Shown: piece after piece, positions 6,749 through 14,947 of the stretch | How positions within the stretch are numbered: the first letter of the stretch is position 1 | Layout: the number at the start of each line of letters is the position of its first letter | Source of the DNA: Avoscillospira sp045589035 | Lineage (GTDB): Bacteria; Bacillota; Clostridia; Oscillospirales; Oscillospiraceae | DNA length: 20,654 nt | Direction of reading: 5' to 3' | NCBI GenBank assembly: GCA_045589035.1 | Contig: JAZNFJ010000044.1 | Span: forward strand, 1-20,654 | The notes under the pieces: model-generated | The model's database searches: none | What the model saw: only the letters and a program-made list of their open reading frames with translations | What the model was told of the DNA's origin: nothing | Position numbers and translations under genes: made by a program

Positions 6749-8191
6749 TTATTGTTTTCTCCATGTGGAAGGCATAAGCAAAATCAACATGGGAAATAAT
6801 TCCAGACGACCGAAGAGCATGTCCATCGTCAACACGATCTTTGACAGCGGAGAGAAGAATGCAAAATTCCCCGCAGGACCTACCATAGATAAGCCGGGAC
6901 CAATGTTATTGAGTGTTGCCTCTACCGCAGTCACTGTTGTGACAAAATCGTAGTTATCCAAAGAAACCAGCAGCATGGAAACCACAGTCACTGCCACATA
7001 GATCACCAGATAGCCGAATACACCACGAATGGTTTCCGGTGGCACCTGCTTGCCATCCAGTGTCAGTACCTTGACCGTTCTGGGATGGAGCAGCTTTTGC
7101 ACTTCATGGAGGGCACTTTTGACCACAATCACCACACGCGAAACCTTAATGCCGCCGCCTGTAGAGCCTGCGCAGGCACCAACTACCATGAGCATCACCA
7201 AAATCAGTCTGCTCAGTTCCGGCCATTGGTTAAAATCCACCGTGGCAAAGCCGGTGGTTGTGATCACCGAAGACACAGAGAAAAAGGCATGGTGCAGCGC
7301 ATCCCGTACAGAGGGAAACAACGGAATAGTATTGGCAGTGATGATCAATGTACAGACCGCAATAATCGCAAAATAGGTCCAGACCTCCGTGTTCCGCACA
7401 GCCGTTCTGAACTTCCGCATAAGCAAAAAGAAATAGAAGTTGAAGTTCACACCGAACAGCACCATAAATACTGCAATGACCGACTGCAGATAACGGCTTT
7501 CGTAGTAGCCAATGGATGCCGCCTTTACGCCAAAACCGCCGGTACCGGCTGTACCGAAGGCATGGCACAGACTGTCAAACACCGGCATACCGCCCAGCAC
7601 AAGCAGGAGCACCAGCACGGCTGTCATGACCATATAAATTCCATAAAGAGTCGCCGCAGACTTTCGCATATTGGGCATGACTTTACCCACAGAGGGTCCG
7701 GGGCTTTCCGCACGGAGCAGATGGTTGGATTCGCCACCGCCCATATTGACCAGCGCGAGCATAAAAACCAGAATACCCATACCGCCGATCCAATGGGTCA
7801 TACTGCGCCAGAAAAGCATGCAATGATCCAACGCTTCCACATTGAGCAAGATGCTGGAACCGGTCGTTGTAAAGCCGGAAGCCGTCTCAAATACTGCATC
7901 CAGATAAGAAGGAATCTGCCCCGACAGGAAGAATGGCACTGCACCGATCAAGGAAATGACAATCCATGCCAATGCAGTGATGACAAAACCTTCCTTGGCA
8001 TACATACTGCGGTTTCTGACTTTGATGCGGGTCAGCCCAAAGCCCACAAGTGCAGATGCCAGAATGGACATCAGAAAATACCATCCGGAAGGTTCGCCGT
8101 AAATCACAGCCACCAGCAATGCAGGAGTCATAAACGCAGCCAGTATAAGAATGATAGAGCCCATCAGACGGGCGATCATACGATAATTCAT
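6749..8191 (-). CDS. trkH: Potassium uptake channel subunit, TrkH/KtrB family
   Basis: Membrane subunit of the Trk/Ktr potassium importer. The 480-residue protein alternates hydrophobic helices with four P-loop filter segments, as expected for the superfamily of K+ transporters: TTTGSS (108-113), GTGGFG (216-221), TTTGFAT (311-317) and NIGPG (429-433). The glycine of each filter is present. The length and the four-fold MPM pattern are normal. It lies 12 bases after trkA on the minus strand, with GGGAG before its ATG (8189-8191), so the two are one transcript. The shared terminator at 6711-6748 ends it. The gating ring is supplied by TrkA upstream. Confidence 0.93.
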   Translation of the reverse strand: MNYRMIARLMGSIILILAAFMTPALLVAVIYGEPSGWYFLMSILASALVGFGLTRIKVRNRSMYAKEGFVITALAWIVISLIGAVPFFLSGQIPSYLDAVFETASGFTTTGSSILLNVEALDHCMLFWRSMTHWIGGMGILVFMLALVNMGGGESNHLLRAESPGPSVGKVMPNMRKSAATLYGIYMVMTAVLVLLLVLGGMPVFDSLCHAFGTAGTGGFGVKAASIGYYESRYLQSVIAVFMVLFGVNFNFYFFLLMRKFRTAVRNTEVWTYFAIIAVCTLIITANTIPLFPSVRDALHHAFFSVSSVITTTGFATVDFNQWPELSRLILVMLMVVGACAGSTGGGIKVSRVVIVVKSALHEVQKLLHPRTVKVLTLDGKQVPPETIRGVFGYLVIYVAVTVVSMLLVSLDNYDFVTTVTAVEATLNNIGPGLSMVGPAGNFAFFSPLSKIVLTMDMLFGRLELFPMLILLMPSTWRKQ

Positions 8192-8203
8192 AGCTTCTCC
8201 CGT

Positions 8204-9571
8204 TTACTTTTTTACTGCAAAAATATCATCCAGGCTCTGCAGGCCACTATGCGTGGTGACAACAATGACACTATCGCCCACCTCAATGGTATCGCTGCCG
8301 CGAGGGGTGATGGTCTTGCCATTTCTGGAAATACAACCCACCAACACATTGTTTTTCAGAGAAAGCTCCTGCAAAGGGATACCACAGAACCAGGATGCTG
8401 CCGTCACATGGAATTCCATAGCTTCTGCCTTACCGTTGGCGATCTTACACAGGGTCTCCATACTGGCATAGGCATCGGAAGCCTGCATGGCGCGGACATA
8501 CCGCACCACATTGTCGGCACAAATTCGGCGAGGATAGAACACAGAGCCCAGTTCCAGTTGATTGACAATATCCTCATAGGAATCCCGGTTGACCTTGGTA
8601 ATGACTTTGGCATCGGTGGTCTGTCTTGCATAGAGGGAAAGAAGGATATTTTCCTCATCAATGCCTGTCATGGCAGCCACAGCATCCATGTGATCCAAGC
8701 CTTCCTCCTGCAGCAGCCGCTGATCGGTGCCGTCACCAAGAATGATGGCTGCATCCGGAAGCAGTTCGCTGAGTTCCTCACAGCGGGATTTATCTGCTTC
8801 CACAATTTTTACATCCATGCCGGCTTCCAGAAGCTGCTTGGACAGATAATAACCCATATGGCCGCCGCCAATGACCATAGCCTGCCGCACTTTCGCCTTG
8901 CCGACACCAATTTGACGGAAGAATCGCTGGGCTTCCTTGGGGCTTGCTACAATAGAAATACGGTCGCCGGCCTGCAGGCGGAACTCACCGGAGGGGATAT
9001 AGACTTCCCGCTCACCCCGCTCCACAGCGCAAATCAGAACCTTTGCACGGATTTTGCCCATTTCCATCAAGGCAAGACCGTTCAGAGGTGACTGCTCGGA
9101 TACACTATATTTCAGGATTTCCACCTGCCCTTTGGCAAAGGTGTCGATCTTAATGGCAGTGGGGAATCGCAGAACGCGGGCCATTTCCAGCGCACATTCC
9201 CGTTCGGGATTGATGGACATACTAAGACCCAAATCCGATTTGATCAAATTGAGTTCCTCTACATATTGAGGATTGCGCACGCGGGCAATGGTATGCTTTG
9301 CTCCCAGCTTTTTGGCAATCAAACAACAGAGCAAATTCAGTTCATCTGCACCGGTACAGGCAATGAGCAGATCTGCCGACTCTACACCGGCTTCTTTCTG
9401 CACCAGATGGGACGATCCATCGCCCTCCACGATCATAACATCCAGATCCTTATTGGATTGTTCCAGCGGTTCGGCATTATGATCAATCAGTGTAACTGCA
9501 TGACTCTCCCGAGAGAGCTGTTCTGCCAGTACACTGCCGATCTTGCCATCACCGACAATGATGATCTTCAT
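8204..9571 (-). CDS. trkA: Potassium uptake regulator TrkA, two RCK units
   Basis: Cytoplasmic NAD(H)/nucleotide-binding gating subunit for the TrkH channel. The 455-residue protein is a tandem of RCK units. The first Rossmann half starts at once with GDGKIG (7-12) and has D30 at the end of the second strand. The second begins at VIGGGHMG (233-240). Each is followed by an RCK-C domain (about 140-225 and 370-455). This double form is the TrkA type, as opposed to the single-unit KtrA. The ATG (9569-9571) follows GGGGGT. A clear sigma-A promoter lies at 9603-9631. trkH follows after 12 bases. Confidence 0.93.
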   Translation of the reverse strand: MKIIIVGDGKIGSVLAEQLSRESHAVTLIDHNAEPLEQSNKDLDVMIVEGDGSSHLVQKEAGVESADLLIACTGADELNLLCCLIAKKLGAKHTIARVRNPQYVEELNLIKSDLGLSMSINPERECALEMARVLRFPTAIKIDTFAKGQVEILKYSVSEQSPLNGLALMEMGKIRAKVLICAVERGEREVYIPSGEFRLQAGDRISIVASPKEAQRFFRQIGVGKAKVRQAMVIGGGHMGYYLSKQLLEAGMDVKIVEADKSRCEELSELLPDAAIILGDGTDQRLLQEEGLDHMDAVAAMTGIDEENILLSLYARQTTDAKVITKVNRDSYEDIVNQLELGSVFYPRRICADNVVRYVRAMQASDAYASMETLCKIANGKAEAMEFHVTAASWFCGIPLQELSLKNNVLVGCISRNGKTITPRGSDTIEVGDSVIVVTTHSGLQSLDDIFAVKK

Positions 9572-9602
9572 AAAAAGACCCCCAACATAATGGTATAATA
9601 GT

Positions 9603-9631
9603 ATTCTACCATATTATTATTTTGATTGCAA
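9603..9631 (-). promoter_or_regulatory. Promoter of trkA-trkH
   Basis: On the minus strand TTGCAA (9626-9631) and TAGAAT (9603-9608) are separated by 17 bases. A leader of roughly 25 bases precedes the trkA start. It is divergent from the Na/Pi gene promoter 45 bases away. Confidence 0.75.
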
Positions 9632-9675
9632 GAAATGGCATCACAGAACAAATATTGCCAAAGAGTCAGAAAACC

Positions 9676-9703
9676 TTGACTTTCCGATTTTGCATGATAT
9701 AAT
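9676..9703 (+). promoter_or_regulatory. Promoter of the Na/Pi cotransporter-family gene
   Basis: TTGACT (9676-9681), a 16-base spacer and TATAAT (9698-9703), the last with an upstream TG (extended -10). I see no Pho-box-like direct repeats in the 170-base gap. Confidence 0.8.
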
Positions 9704-9742
9704 ATAATTGCCGAAAAATCGAGCAAAGGATTGGTGTAAGTT

Positions 9743-11485
9743 ATGGATATCTTTGACATTCTGGCTTTGATTGGCGGACTTTGTCTGTTCCTCTTTGGTA
9801 TGGACGTCATGGGCGAATCCCTGAAACGTGCCGCCGGTGATTCACTGAAAAGCATCCTGAGCAAGCTGACCAACAATAAGATCCTCGGCTTTCTGACCGG
9901 TTTGACGGTAACAGCCATCATCCAGTCCTCCTCCGCCACCACGGTTATGGTGGTCGGTTTCGTCAACTCCAGTCTGATGTCCCTGAAACAGGCGATCAAT
10001 GTCATCATGGGCGCCAACGTGGGCACCACCGTCACCGCATGGATTCTCAGCCTTTCCGGCGTCGGCGGTGACAGTCTGTTCCTGAAGCTGCTGAAGCCCA
10101 CATCCTTCACTCCTATTCTTGCTCTGATCGGCATTGTTCTGCAAATGACTGCCAAAAGCAGCAAAAAGAAGGATGCCGGTGCCATTCTGCTTGGCTTTGC
10201 CACTCTGATGTTCGGCATGGATGCCATGTCCGATGCCGTTGGTGGTCTGCGTGACATTCCCGCATTCCAGCAGATGTTCATTCTGTTCTCCAATCCCATT
10301 CTGGGTGTTTTGGTCGGTGCTGTTCTCACTGCCATCATCCAGTCTTCCTCCGCATCCGTCGGCATTCTGCAGGCCCTGTCCGCCACCGGACAGGTGACCA
10401 ACGGTGCCGCCATTCCCATCATCATGGGTCAGGGCATTGGCACTTGTATCACCGCTGTAATCTCCTCTGTGGGCACTACCAGAAATGCAAGACGCGCCGC
10501 TCTTGTACATCTGAGTTTTAATGTCATCGGTACCGTCGTCTGGTTGTCTGTGTTCTGCATTTTCAGAGCCGTTTTTGCGCCCGTATTCCTGAATGAAGCG
10601 GCCAATTTCCTGTCTATTGCTATTTTCAACACTGCATTCAAGCTGTTATGTACTGTTCTGCTCCTTCCCATGTCCGGATTGCTGGAGAAGCTGTCCTACT
10701 GGCTTCTGCCCGATGCTGAAGCACCGGAAGCTGTTTCCATTCTGGATGAGCGTCTGCTGGCAACTCCCGCTGTCGCTTTGCAGCAAAGCCATGCCGTGGC
10801 TTTGGAAATGGCGGAATGCTCCATCAGCTGTCTGAAAAAGGCTTTGCGTTCTCTGACTGCGTATACCCCTGCTCTGGCAAAAGAAATCCGCCAGGAAGAA
10901 GATCAGAGTGATACCTACGAAGATATTCTGGGTTCTTATCTGGTCAAAGTCAGTAACCTGCAGCTCAGTGATGACGACAACCGCGATGCCACCATGCTGC
11001 TGAAGCTGATCGGTGACTTTGAACGAATTTCTGACCACAGTGTGAACATTCTGGAATCCGCCGAGGAAATGCGTGAGAAGGGCTTGACCTTCTCCCCCGC
11101 TGCTCAGAAGGAATTGTCTGTGCTTACCAGTGCTGTCAGCGAGATTCTGGACCTCTCTCTGGAAGCCTTCCGCACCGGCAACGACGATGCAATTTCTTCC
11201 GTCGAACCTCTGGAACAGGTTATCGACCGTCTGAAGGAGATTCTCCGCACCAACCACATTCTCCGTCTGCAGCAGGGCGAATGCACCATCCATGTAGGCT
11301 TTGTATGGTCTGATCTGCTGACCAACCTGAGCCGTACTTCTGACCACTGCTCCAATATCGCCGGCTGCCTCATTGATATGAAGAGCCATGATATGAACAC
11401 CCACGCCCACCTGCGTGCCATCAAGAAGTCCAACGAGGAATTTATGGCAAAGCTGGAAGCCTACTCCAACAAATACGCAGTTTAA
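9743..11485 (+). CDS. Na/Pi cotransporter family protein with C-terminal PhoU-like domain
   Basis: Inner-membrane protein of the NptA/PNaS family, predicted to couple sodium entry to phosphate uptake; members with this layout have also been linked to other anion substrates. It has 580 residues. The membrane half (about 1-325) contains the two inverted-repeat signatures QSSSATT (61-67) and QSSSASV (200-206), each followed by a glycine-rich stretch. The cytoplasmic tail (about 350-575) is helical and acidic, like PhoU, with the repeated motif DFERISDHSVNI and the later SRTSDHCSNIA. ATG at 9743 with AAAGGA (9725-9730) upstream. It is a single-gene unit with its own extended -10 promoter and terminator. 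The divergent trkA-trkH suggests only a shared ion-transport neighbourhood. Confidence 0.9.
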   Translation: MDIFDILALIGGLCLFLFGMDVMGESLKRAAGDSLKSILSKLTNNKILGFLTGLTVTAIIQSSSATTVMVVGFVNSSLMSLKQAINVIMGANVGTTVTAWILSLSGVGGDSLFLKLLKPTSFTPILALIGIVLQMTAKSSKKKDAGAILLGFATLMFGMDAMSDAVGGLRDIPAFQQMFILFSNPILGVLVGAVLTAIIQSSSASVGILQALSATGQVTNGAAIPIIMGQGIGTCITAVISSVGTTRNARRAALVHLSFNVIGTVVWLSVFCIFRAVFAPVFLNEAANFLSIAIFNTAFKLLCTVLLLPMSGLLEKLSYWLLPDAEAPEAVSILDERLLATPAVALQQSHAVALEMAECSISCLKKALRSLTAYTPALAKEIRQEEDQSDTYEDILGSYLVKVSNLQLSDDDNRDATMLLKLIGDFERISDHSVNILESAEEMREKGLTFSPAAQKELSVLTSAVSEILDLSLEAFRTGNDDAISSVEPLEQVIDRLKEILRTNHILRLQQGECTIHVGFVWSDLLTNLSRTSDHCSNIAGCLIDMKSHDMNTHAHLRAIKKSNEEFMAKLEAYSNKYAV

Positions 11486-11501
11486 GGCCACACAAACACG
11501 C

Positions 11502-11528
11502 AAAAAGCCGCCCAAACGGGCGGCTTTC
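11502..11528. terminator. Bidirectional terminator between Na/Pi gene and htpG
   Basis: AAAGCCGCCC (11504-11513), loop AAAC, GGGCGGCTTT (11518-11527): a 10-bp stem rich in GC. The plus-strand tail is TTTCTT. The minus strand ends in five T from the A-run at 11502-11506, so it may serve htpG better than the plus-strand gene. Confidence 0.85.
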
Positions 11529-11541
11529 TTGCACTCTATTT

Positions 11542-13449
11542 TCAGATTATCAAGCTGCAAACCAGATCGGTGTATTCTGTGGGATTTTCCAGAGGCAGAT
11601 CCGCAATGAGCAGCGCCTGATTCCACAGCAGTTTGGCATACTTCTCTGCTTTTTCCTGATCGGCAGTCATGGCAGCTTCCAAAGCCGCAAAGACAGGATG
11701 CCCGGCATTCAGTTCCAGCACTCTGCCGCTTTCAAAGGCAAATTCCGGATTGACCCGCTTCATATACTTTTCCATTTCAAAGCTCATGCCGGCTTCCGGA
11801 ACAAGACAGACAGGATGGCTGCGGAGCGTCTTGCTGACACGGACTTCCTTGACCTTTTCGCCAAGAGCTTTCTTGACAAAATCCAGAACAGCCTGATGTG
11901 CCTTTGCATTCTCCTCTGCCTGCTTCTGCTCCTCCTCAGACTGCAGGCCCAGATCTTCCATGGCGATATTACGGAATTCTTTCTCATTGAAACGCATGAG
12001 CGTTTGGGGAACAAATTCGTCCACATCCTCGGTGAAATAGAGAATGTCATAGCCCTTTTCCCGCACCAGTTCTGCCTGGGGCAGCTGGCTCAGACGGCTG
12101 CGGCTCTCACCGGCTGCATAATAGATGTATTTCTGTTCCTCGCCCATAGCATCGGCATATTCCTGCAGGGTAATGGGCTTATCCTCCTTGGCAGACCAGA
12201 ACAGCAGCAGTTCTTGCAGCAGCTCCTTGTGGGCACCGTATTCAGCAACCACACCGTACTTCAGCTGGCGGCCGAAGGCATCAAAGAACTTCTCGTACTT
12301 CTTCCGGTCATTCTTCAGCATCTTCACCAATTCGGCCTTGATCTTCTTTTCCAGATTGGCTGCGATGATCTTCAGCTGGCGGTCATGCTGGAGCATTTCA
12401 CGGGAGATGTTCAGGCTCAGATCCTGAGAGTCCACCACACCCTTGACAAAACGGAAGTGCTCCGGCAGCAGGTCTTCACAGTTTTCCATGATCAGAACAC
12501 CGGAAGAATACAGCTGCAGGCCCTTCTTATATTCCTTTGTATAATAGTTATAAGGAGTCTTACCGGGAACGAACAGCATAGCCTTGTAGGTCACAGCACC
12601 TTCCACACTGAAATGGATGGTTGCCAGCGGATCTTCAAAGTCAAAGAACTTATCCTTATAGAAGCCGCTGTATTCTTCCTCCGTGATGTCCTTCTTGGGA
12701 CGCTGCCACAGAGGTACCATGGAGTTGAACACTTCCGTTTCCACCACGGTTTCATACTCCGGCTTGGGTACTTCTTCCCCCTCTGCCACTTCCGGCATTT
12801 CCTTCATCCGCTTGCTTTCCACATCCATCTTGACGGGATAGCGGATGTAGTCGGAATACTTCTTGACCAGATTGCGCAGTTCCCAACTCTTGAGATAGCG
12901 GGAATACTGCTCGTCTTCCGTATCTTCTTTCAGCTTGAGGATGATGTCCGTACCGGGATTTTCCTTTTCGCAGGCGGTCATGGTATAGCCGTCGGCACCA
13001 GAGGACTGCCACATCCACGCTTCTTCACTGCCATACTTTCTGGACACCACGGTGGCATTATCCGCCACCCTAACGGCAGAATAGAAGCCCACACCAAACT
13101 GACCGATGATATCCACATCTGCATTTTCATCCAGCTGCTTCTTGAATGCCAGAGAACCGCTCTTGGCAATGGTGCCCAGGTTTTCTTCCATCTCCGCCTT
13201 GGTCATACCGATACCGTTGTCGGAAATGGTCAGCAGACGGTACTTTTCATCAGTTTTCAGTTCAATGCAGAAGTCATCCCGGTTCAAACCGACATTCTGA
13301 TCGGTCAATGCCTGATAGGCCAGCTTGTCAATGGCATCGGAGGCATTGGAAATAATCTCCCGCAGGAAAATTTCCTGATTGGTATAAATTGAGTGGATCA
13401 TCAGGTCCAGGAGCCGTTTGCTCTCCGCCTGAAATTCTTTCTTTTCCAT
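11542..13449 (-). CDS. htpG: Hsp90-family chaperone HtpG
   Basis: ATP-dependent cytosolic chaperone of the Hsp90 family that remodels late folding intermediates. The 635 residues match the bacterial length. The N-terminal GHKL ATPase has E31 and N35 (LREIISNASDA), DNGIGM (77-82), and the glycine-rich lid segment GQFGVGFYS (116-124). The middle domain carries the expected catalytic-loop region with SREMLQ. As in other bacterial forms there is no C-terminal MEEVD. The ATG (13447-13449) follows AGGAAGTG. Upstream is a sigma-A promoter with a perfect CIRCE element at the start site, so heat control by HrcA is predicted. It ends at a terminator shared with the convergent Na/Pi gene. Confidence 0.97.
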   Translation of the reverse strand: MEKKEFQAESKRLLDLMIHSIYTNQEIFLREIISNASDAIDKLAYQALTDQNVGLNRDDFCIELKTDEKYRLLTISDNGIGMTKAEMEENLGTIAKSGSLAFKKQLDENADVDIIGQFGVGFYSAVRVADNATVVSRKYGSEEAWMWQSSGADGYTMTACEKENPGTDIILKLKEDTEDEQYSRYLKSWELRNLVKKYSDYIRYPVKMDVESKRMKEMPEVAEGEEVPKPEYETVVETEVFNSMVPLWQRPKKDITEEEYSGFYKDKFFDFEDPLATIHFSVEGAVTYKAMLFVPGKTPYNYYTKEYKKGLQLYSSGVLIMENCEDLLPEHFRFVKGVVDSQDLSLNISREMLQHDRQLKIIAANLEKKIKAELVKMLKNDRKKYEKFFDAFGRQLKYGVVAEYGAHKELLQELLLFWSAKEDKPITLQEYADAMGEEQKYIYYAAGESRSRLSQLPQAELVREKGYDILYFTEDVDEFVPQTLMRFNEKEFRNIAMEDLGLQSEEEQKQAEENAKAHQAVLDFVKKALGEKVKEVRVSKTLRSHPVCLVPEAGMSFEMEKYMKRVNPEFAFESGRVLELNAGHPVFAALEAAMTADQEKAEKYAKLLWNQALLIADLPLENPTEYTDLVCSLII

Positions 13450-13470
13450 AAAGGCACTTCCTTTGTTGTT

Positions 13471-13497
13471 TTAGCACTCTTTCTTCCAGAGTGCTAA
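13471..13497. promoter_or_regulatory. CIRCE operator (HrcA site) in front of htpG
   Basis: TTAGCACTC (13471-13479), nine bases, GAGTGCTAA (13489-13497): an exact match to the CIRCE consensus. It lies directly after the htpG -10 box, across the expected start site, and 21 bases before the start codon. HrcA bound here would block transcription. Confidence 0.95.
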
Positions 13498-13502
13498 AAC
13501 CT

Positions 13503-13530
13503 ATTATAGCCTCTTTTTCCTGTTTTGCAA
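13503..13530 (-). promoter_or_regulatory. Promoter of htpG
   Basis: On the minus strand TTGCAA (13525-13530), a 16-base spacer and TATAAT (13503-13508). The perfect -10 abuts the CIRCE element. Confidence 0.8.
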
Positions 13531-13585
13531 GAGGGTTTACAGAAAATTCAAAAACAATTCTTTTGGAAAAAGCCGTCAATTCCTC

Positions 13586-13614
13586 TTGCATCCGGAATAT
13601 TTCTGTGTTAGAAT
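13586..13614 (+). promoter_or_regulatory. Promoter of the pheST operon
   Basis: TTGCAT (13586-13591), 17 bases, TAGAAT (13609-13614) with TG one base upstream (extended -10). The transcript should start near 13621 and contain the whole T-box leader. Confidence 0.75.
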
Positions 13615-13620
13615 ACTTTG

Positions 13621-13855
13621 GTATGTGAAAAGCGATGACCGAGTTGCCAAAGATCATCACCGGCTGCAGAGAGGACGGGGTTGCTGAAACCGTCTGCCGG
13701 CGTTCCACGGCCTTCCCTCGTGAGCTGCGGCCTGAATGTTCAGTAGGGTTTGCCGGATGCCTCCGTTATGGGCAGAAAGTGCGCCGTATGGCGAATTTGG
13801 GTGGTACCGCGGAAGAATGTCTTTCGTCCCTTTGGGGATGAAGGGCTTTTTTTAT
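13621..13855 (+). promoter_or_regulatory. T-box riboswitch leader sensing uncharged tRNA-Phe
   Basis: The leader carries the T-box core GGGTGGTACCGCGG (13799-13812), whose UGGU part pairs with the free CCA end of uncharged tRNA. Stem I has the AGAGAGG and GGTTGCTGAAA distal motifs (13667-13690). CCGTTATGGGC and GTGCGCC before the T-box match the stem II/III region. The specifier is best read as TTC at 13713-13715, followed by CCTCGTGAGCTGC; TTC at 13703-13705 is an alternative. Both are phenylalanine codons, agreeing with pheS-pheT downstream. The leader ends in an intrinsic terminator. Uncharged tRNA-Phe should favour the antiterminator and raise expression. Confidence 0.95.
13821..13853 (+). 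terminator. Conditional terminator of the T-box leader
   Basis: CTTTCGTCCC (13821-13830) pairs with GGGATGAAGG (13835-13844), including G-U pairs, and is followed by seven T (13847-13853). It competes with the antiterminator formed by the T-box sequence just upstream. Confidence 0.88.
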
Positions 13856-13889
13856 TTATAAATTCAACTAAAAGGAGTTTTGATCTGAT

Positions 13890-14933
13890 ATGAAGCAGCA
13901 GCTGGAAACCATTCGGCGGGAAGCCCTTGCCGCACTGGATGCAGCAACAGATGCACAGGAACTGGATGCCCTCCGCGTCCGTTATCTGGGCAAAAAGGGT
14001 GAGCTGACCGCCGTTCTGAAGATGATGGGCAAGCTCTCCGCAGAAGAACGCCCCGTCATGGGTCAGGTGGCAAACGCCGTCCGTGCCGACATCGAGGAAA
14101 AGCTGGAACAGGCCAAGTCCGCCATTGCCGCAAAGGCCATGGAAGCCCGCCTGAAGGAAGAAGCCATTGATGTGACCATCCCCGGCGAAGCCGTGGAACT
14201 GGGTCATCAGCACCCCATGAACATGGTGCTGCAGGAGATCAAGGACATCTTCGTTGGTATGGGTTATCAGGTGGTCGACGGTCCCGAAGTGGAGCTGTCC
14301 AGCTACAATTTCACCCGTCTGAACATCGAGGAAGGCCATCCCTCCCGTGACCGCAGCGATACCTTCTACTTCACCGATGACGACAGTGTCATCCTCCGTA
14401 CCCAGACCAGCCCCATGCAGATCCGTTTTATGGAAAACAACAAACCTCCCCTGTGCATGCTGGCCCCCGGCCGCGTGTTCCGTAAGGATGAGGCAGATGC
14501 TACCCACTCCCCCATGTTCCATCAGATTGAAGGTCTGGTGGTTGCTGAGAACATTACCATGGGCGACCTGAAGGGTGCGCTGATCAACATTATGCGCCGC
14601 ATCTACGGTGCCGATTCCCAGATGCGTTTCCGTCCCCACCACTTCCCCTTCACCGAACCCAGCTGCGAAATGGACATGCAGTGCCATAAGTGCCACGGCA
14701 CCGGCGAAGTGGACGGTCATGTCTGCTCCACCTGCCACGGCGAAGGCTGGATCGAACTGCTGGGCGCCGGTATGGTTCACCCCACGGTTCTGGAAAACTG
14801 CGGCATTGACCCCGAAAAATACTCCGGCTTCGCTTTCGGCATGGGTCTGGAGCGTATGGCCATGGGCCGTCTGCGCATCAATGACCTGCGTCTGATCTTC
14901 GACAACGATGTCCGGTTCCTGAACCAGTTTTAA
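13890..14933 (+). CDS. pheS: Phenylalanine--tRNA ligase alpha subunit
   Basis: Catalytic subunit of the alpha2-beta2 class II synthetase that charges tRNA-Phe. It has 347 residues. The N-terminal coiled coil (about 1-90) contacts tRNA. The catalytic core follows, with motif 2 around FRKDEADATHSPMFHQIEG (197-215) and motif 3 GFAFGMGLERMAM (313-325). Between them, CHKC (265-268) and CSTC (279-282), each followed by HGxG, form a zinc-knuckle-like insertion a few residues longer than the CxxC pair I recall in Bacillus PheS. The ATG at 13890 has AAAGGAG (13871-13877) upstream. pheT begins 14 bases after the stop. Expression should be controlled by the T-box leader. Confidence 0.97.
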   Translation: MKQQLETIRREALAALDAATDAQELDALRVRYLGKKGELTAVLKMMGKLSAEERPVMGQVANAVRADIEEKLEQAKSAIAAKAMEARLKEEAIDVTIPGEAVELGHQHPMNMVLQEIKDIFVGMGYQVVDGPEVELSSYNFTRLNIEEGHPSRDRSDTFYFTDDDSVILRTQTSPMQIRFMENNKPPLCMLAPGRVFRKDEADATHSPMFHQIEGLVVAENITMGDLKGALINIMRRIYGADSQMRFRPHHFPFTEPSCEMDMQCHKCHGTGEVDGHVCSTCHGEGWIELLGAGMVHPTVLENCGIDPEKYSGFAFGMGLERMAMGRLRINDLRLIFDNDVRFLNQF

Positions 14934-14947
14934 GGAGGGATAGCAAC

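Noticed and set aside
7085..9091. A 668-codon open frame on the plus strand opposite trkH and trkA
   Set aside because: The opposite strand encodes two intact, well-known proteins in tandem. The antisense product is low-complexity (H, Q, N-rich) and lacks a ribosome binding site.
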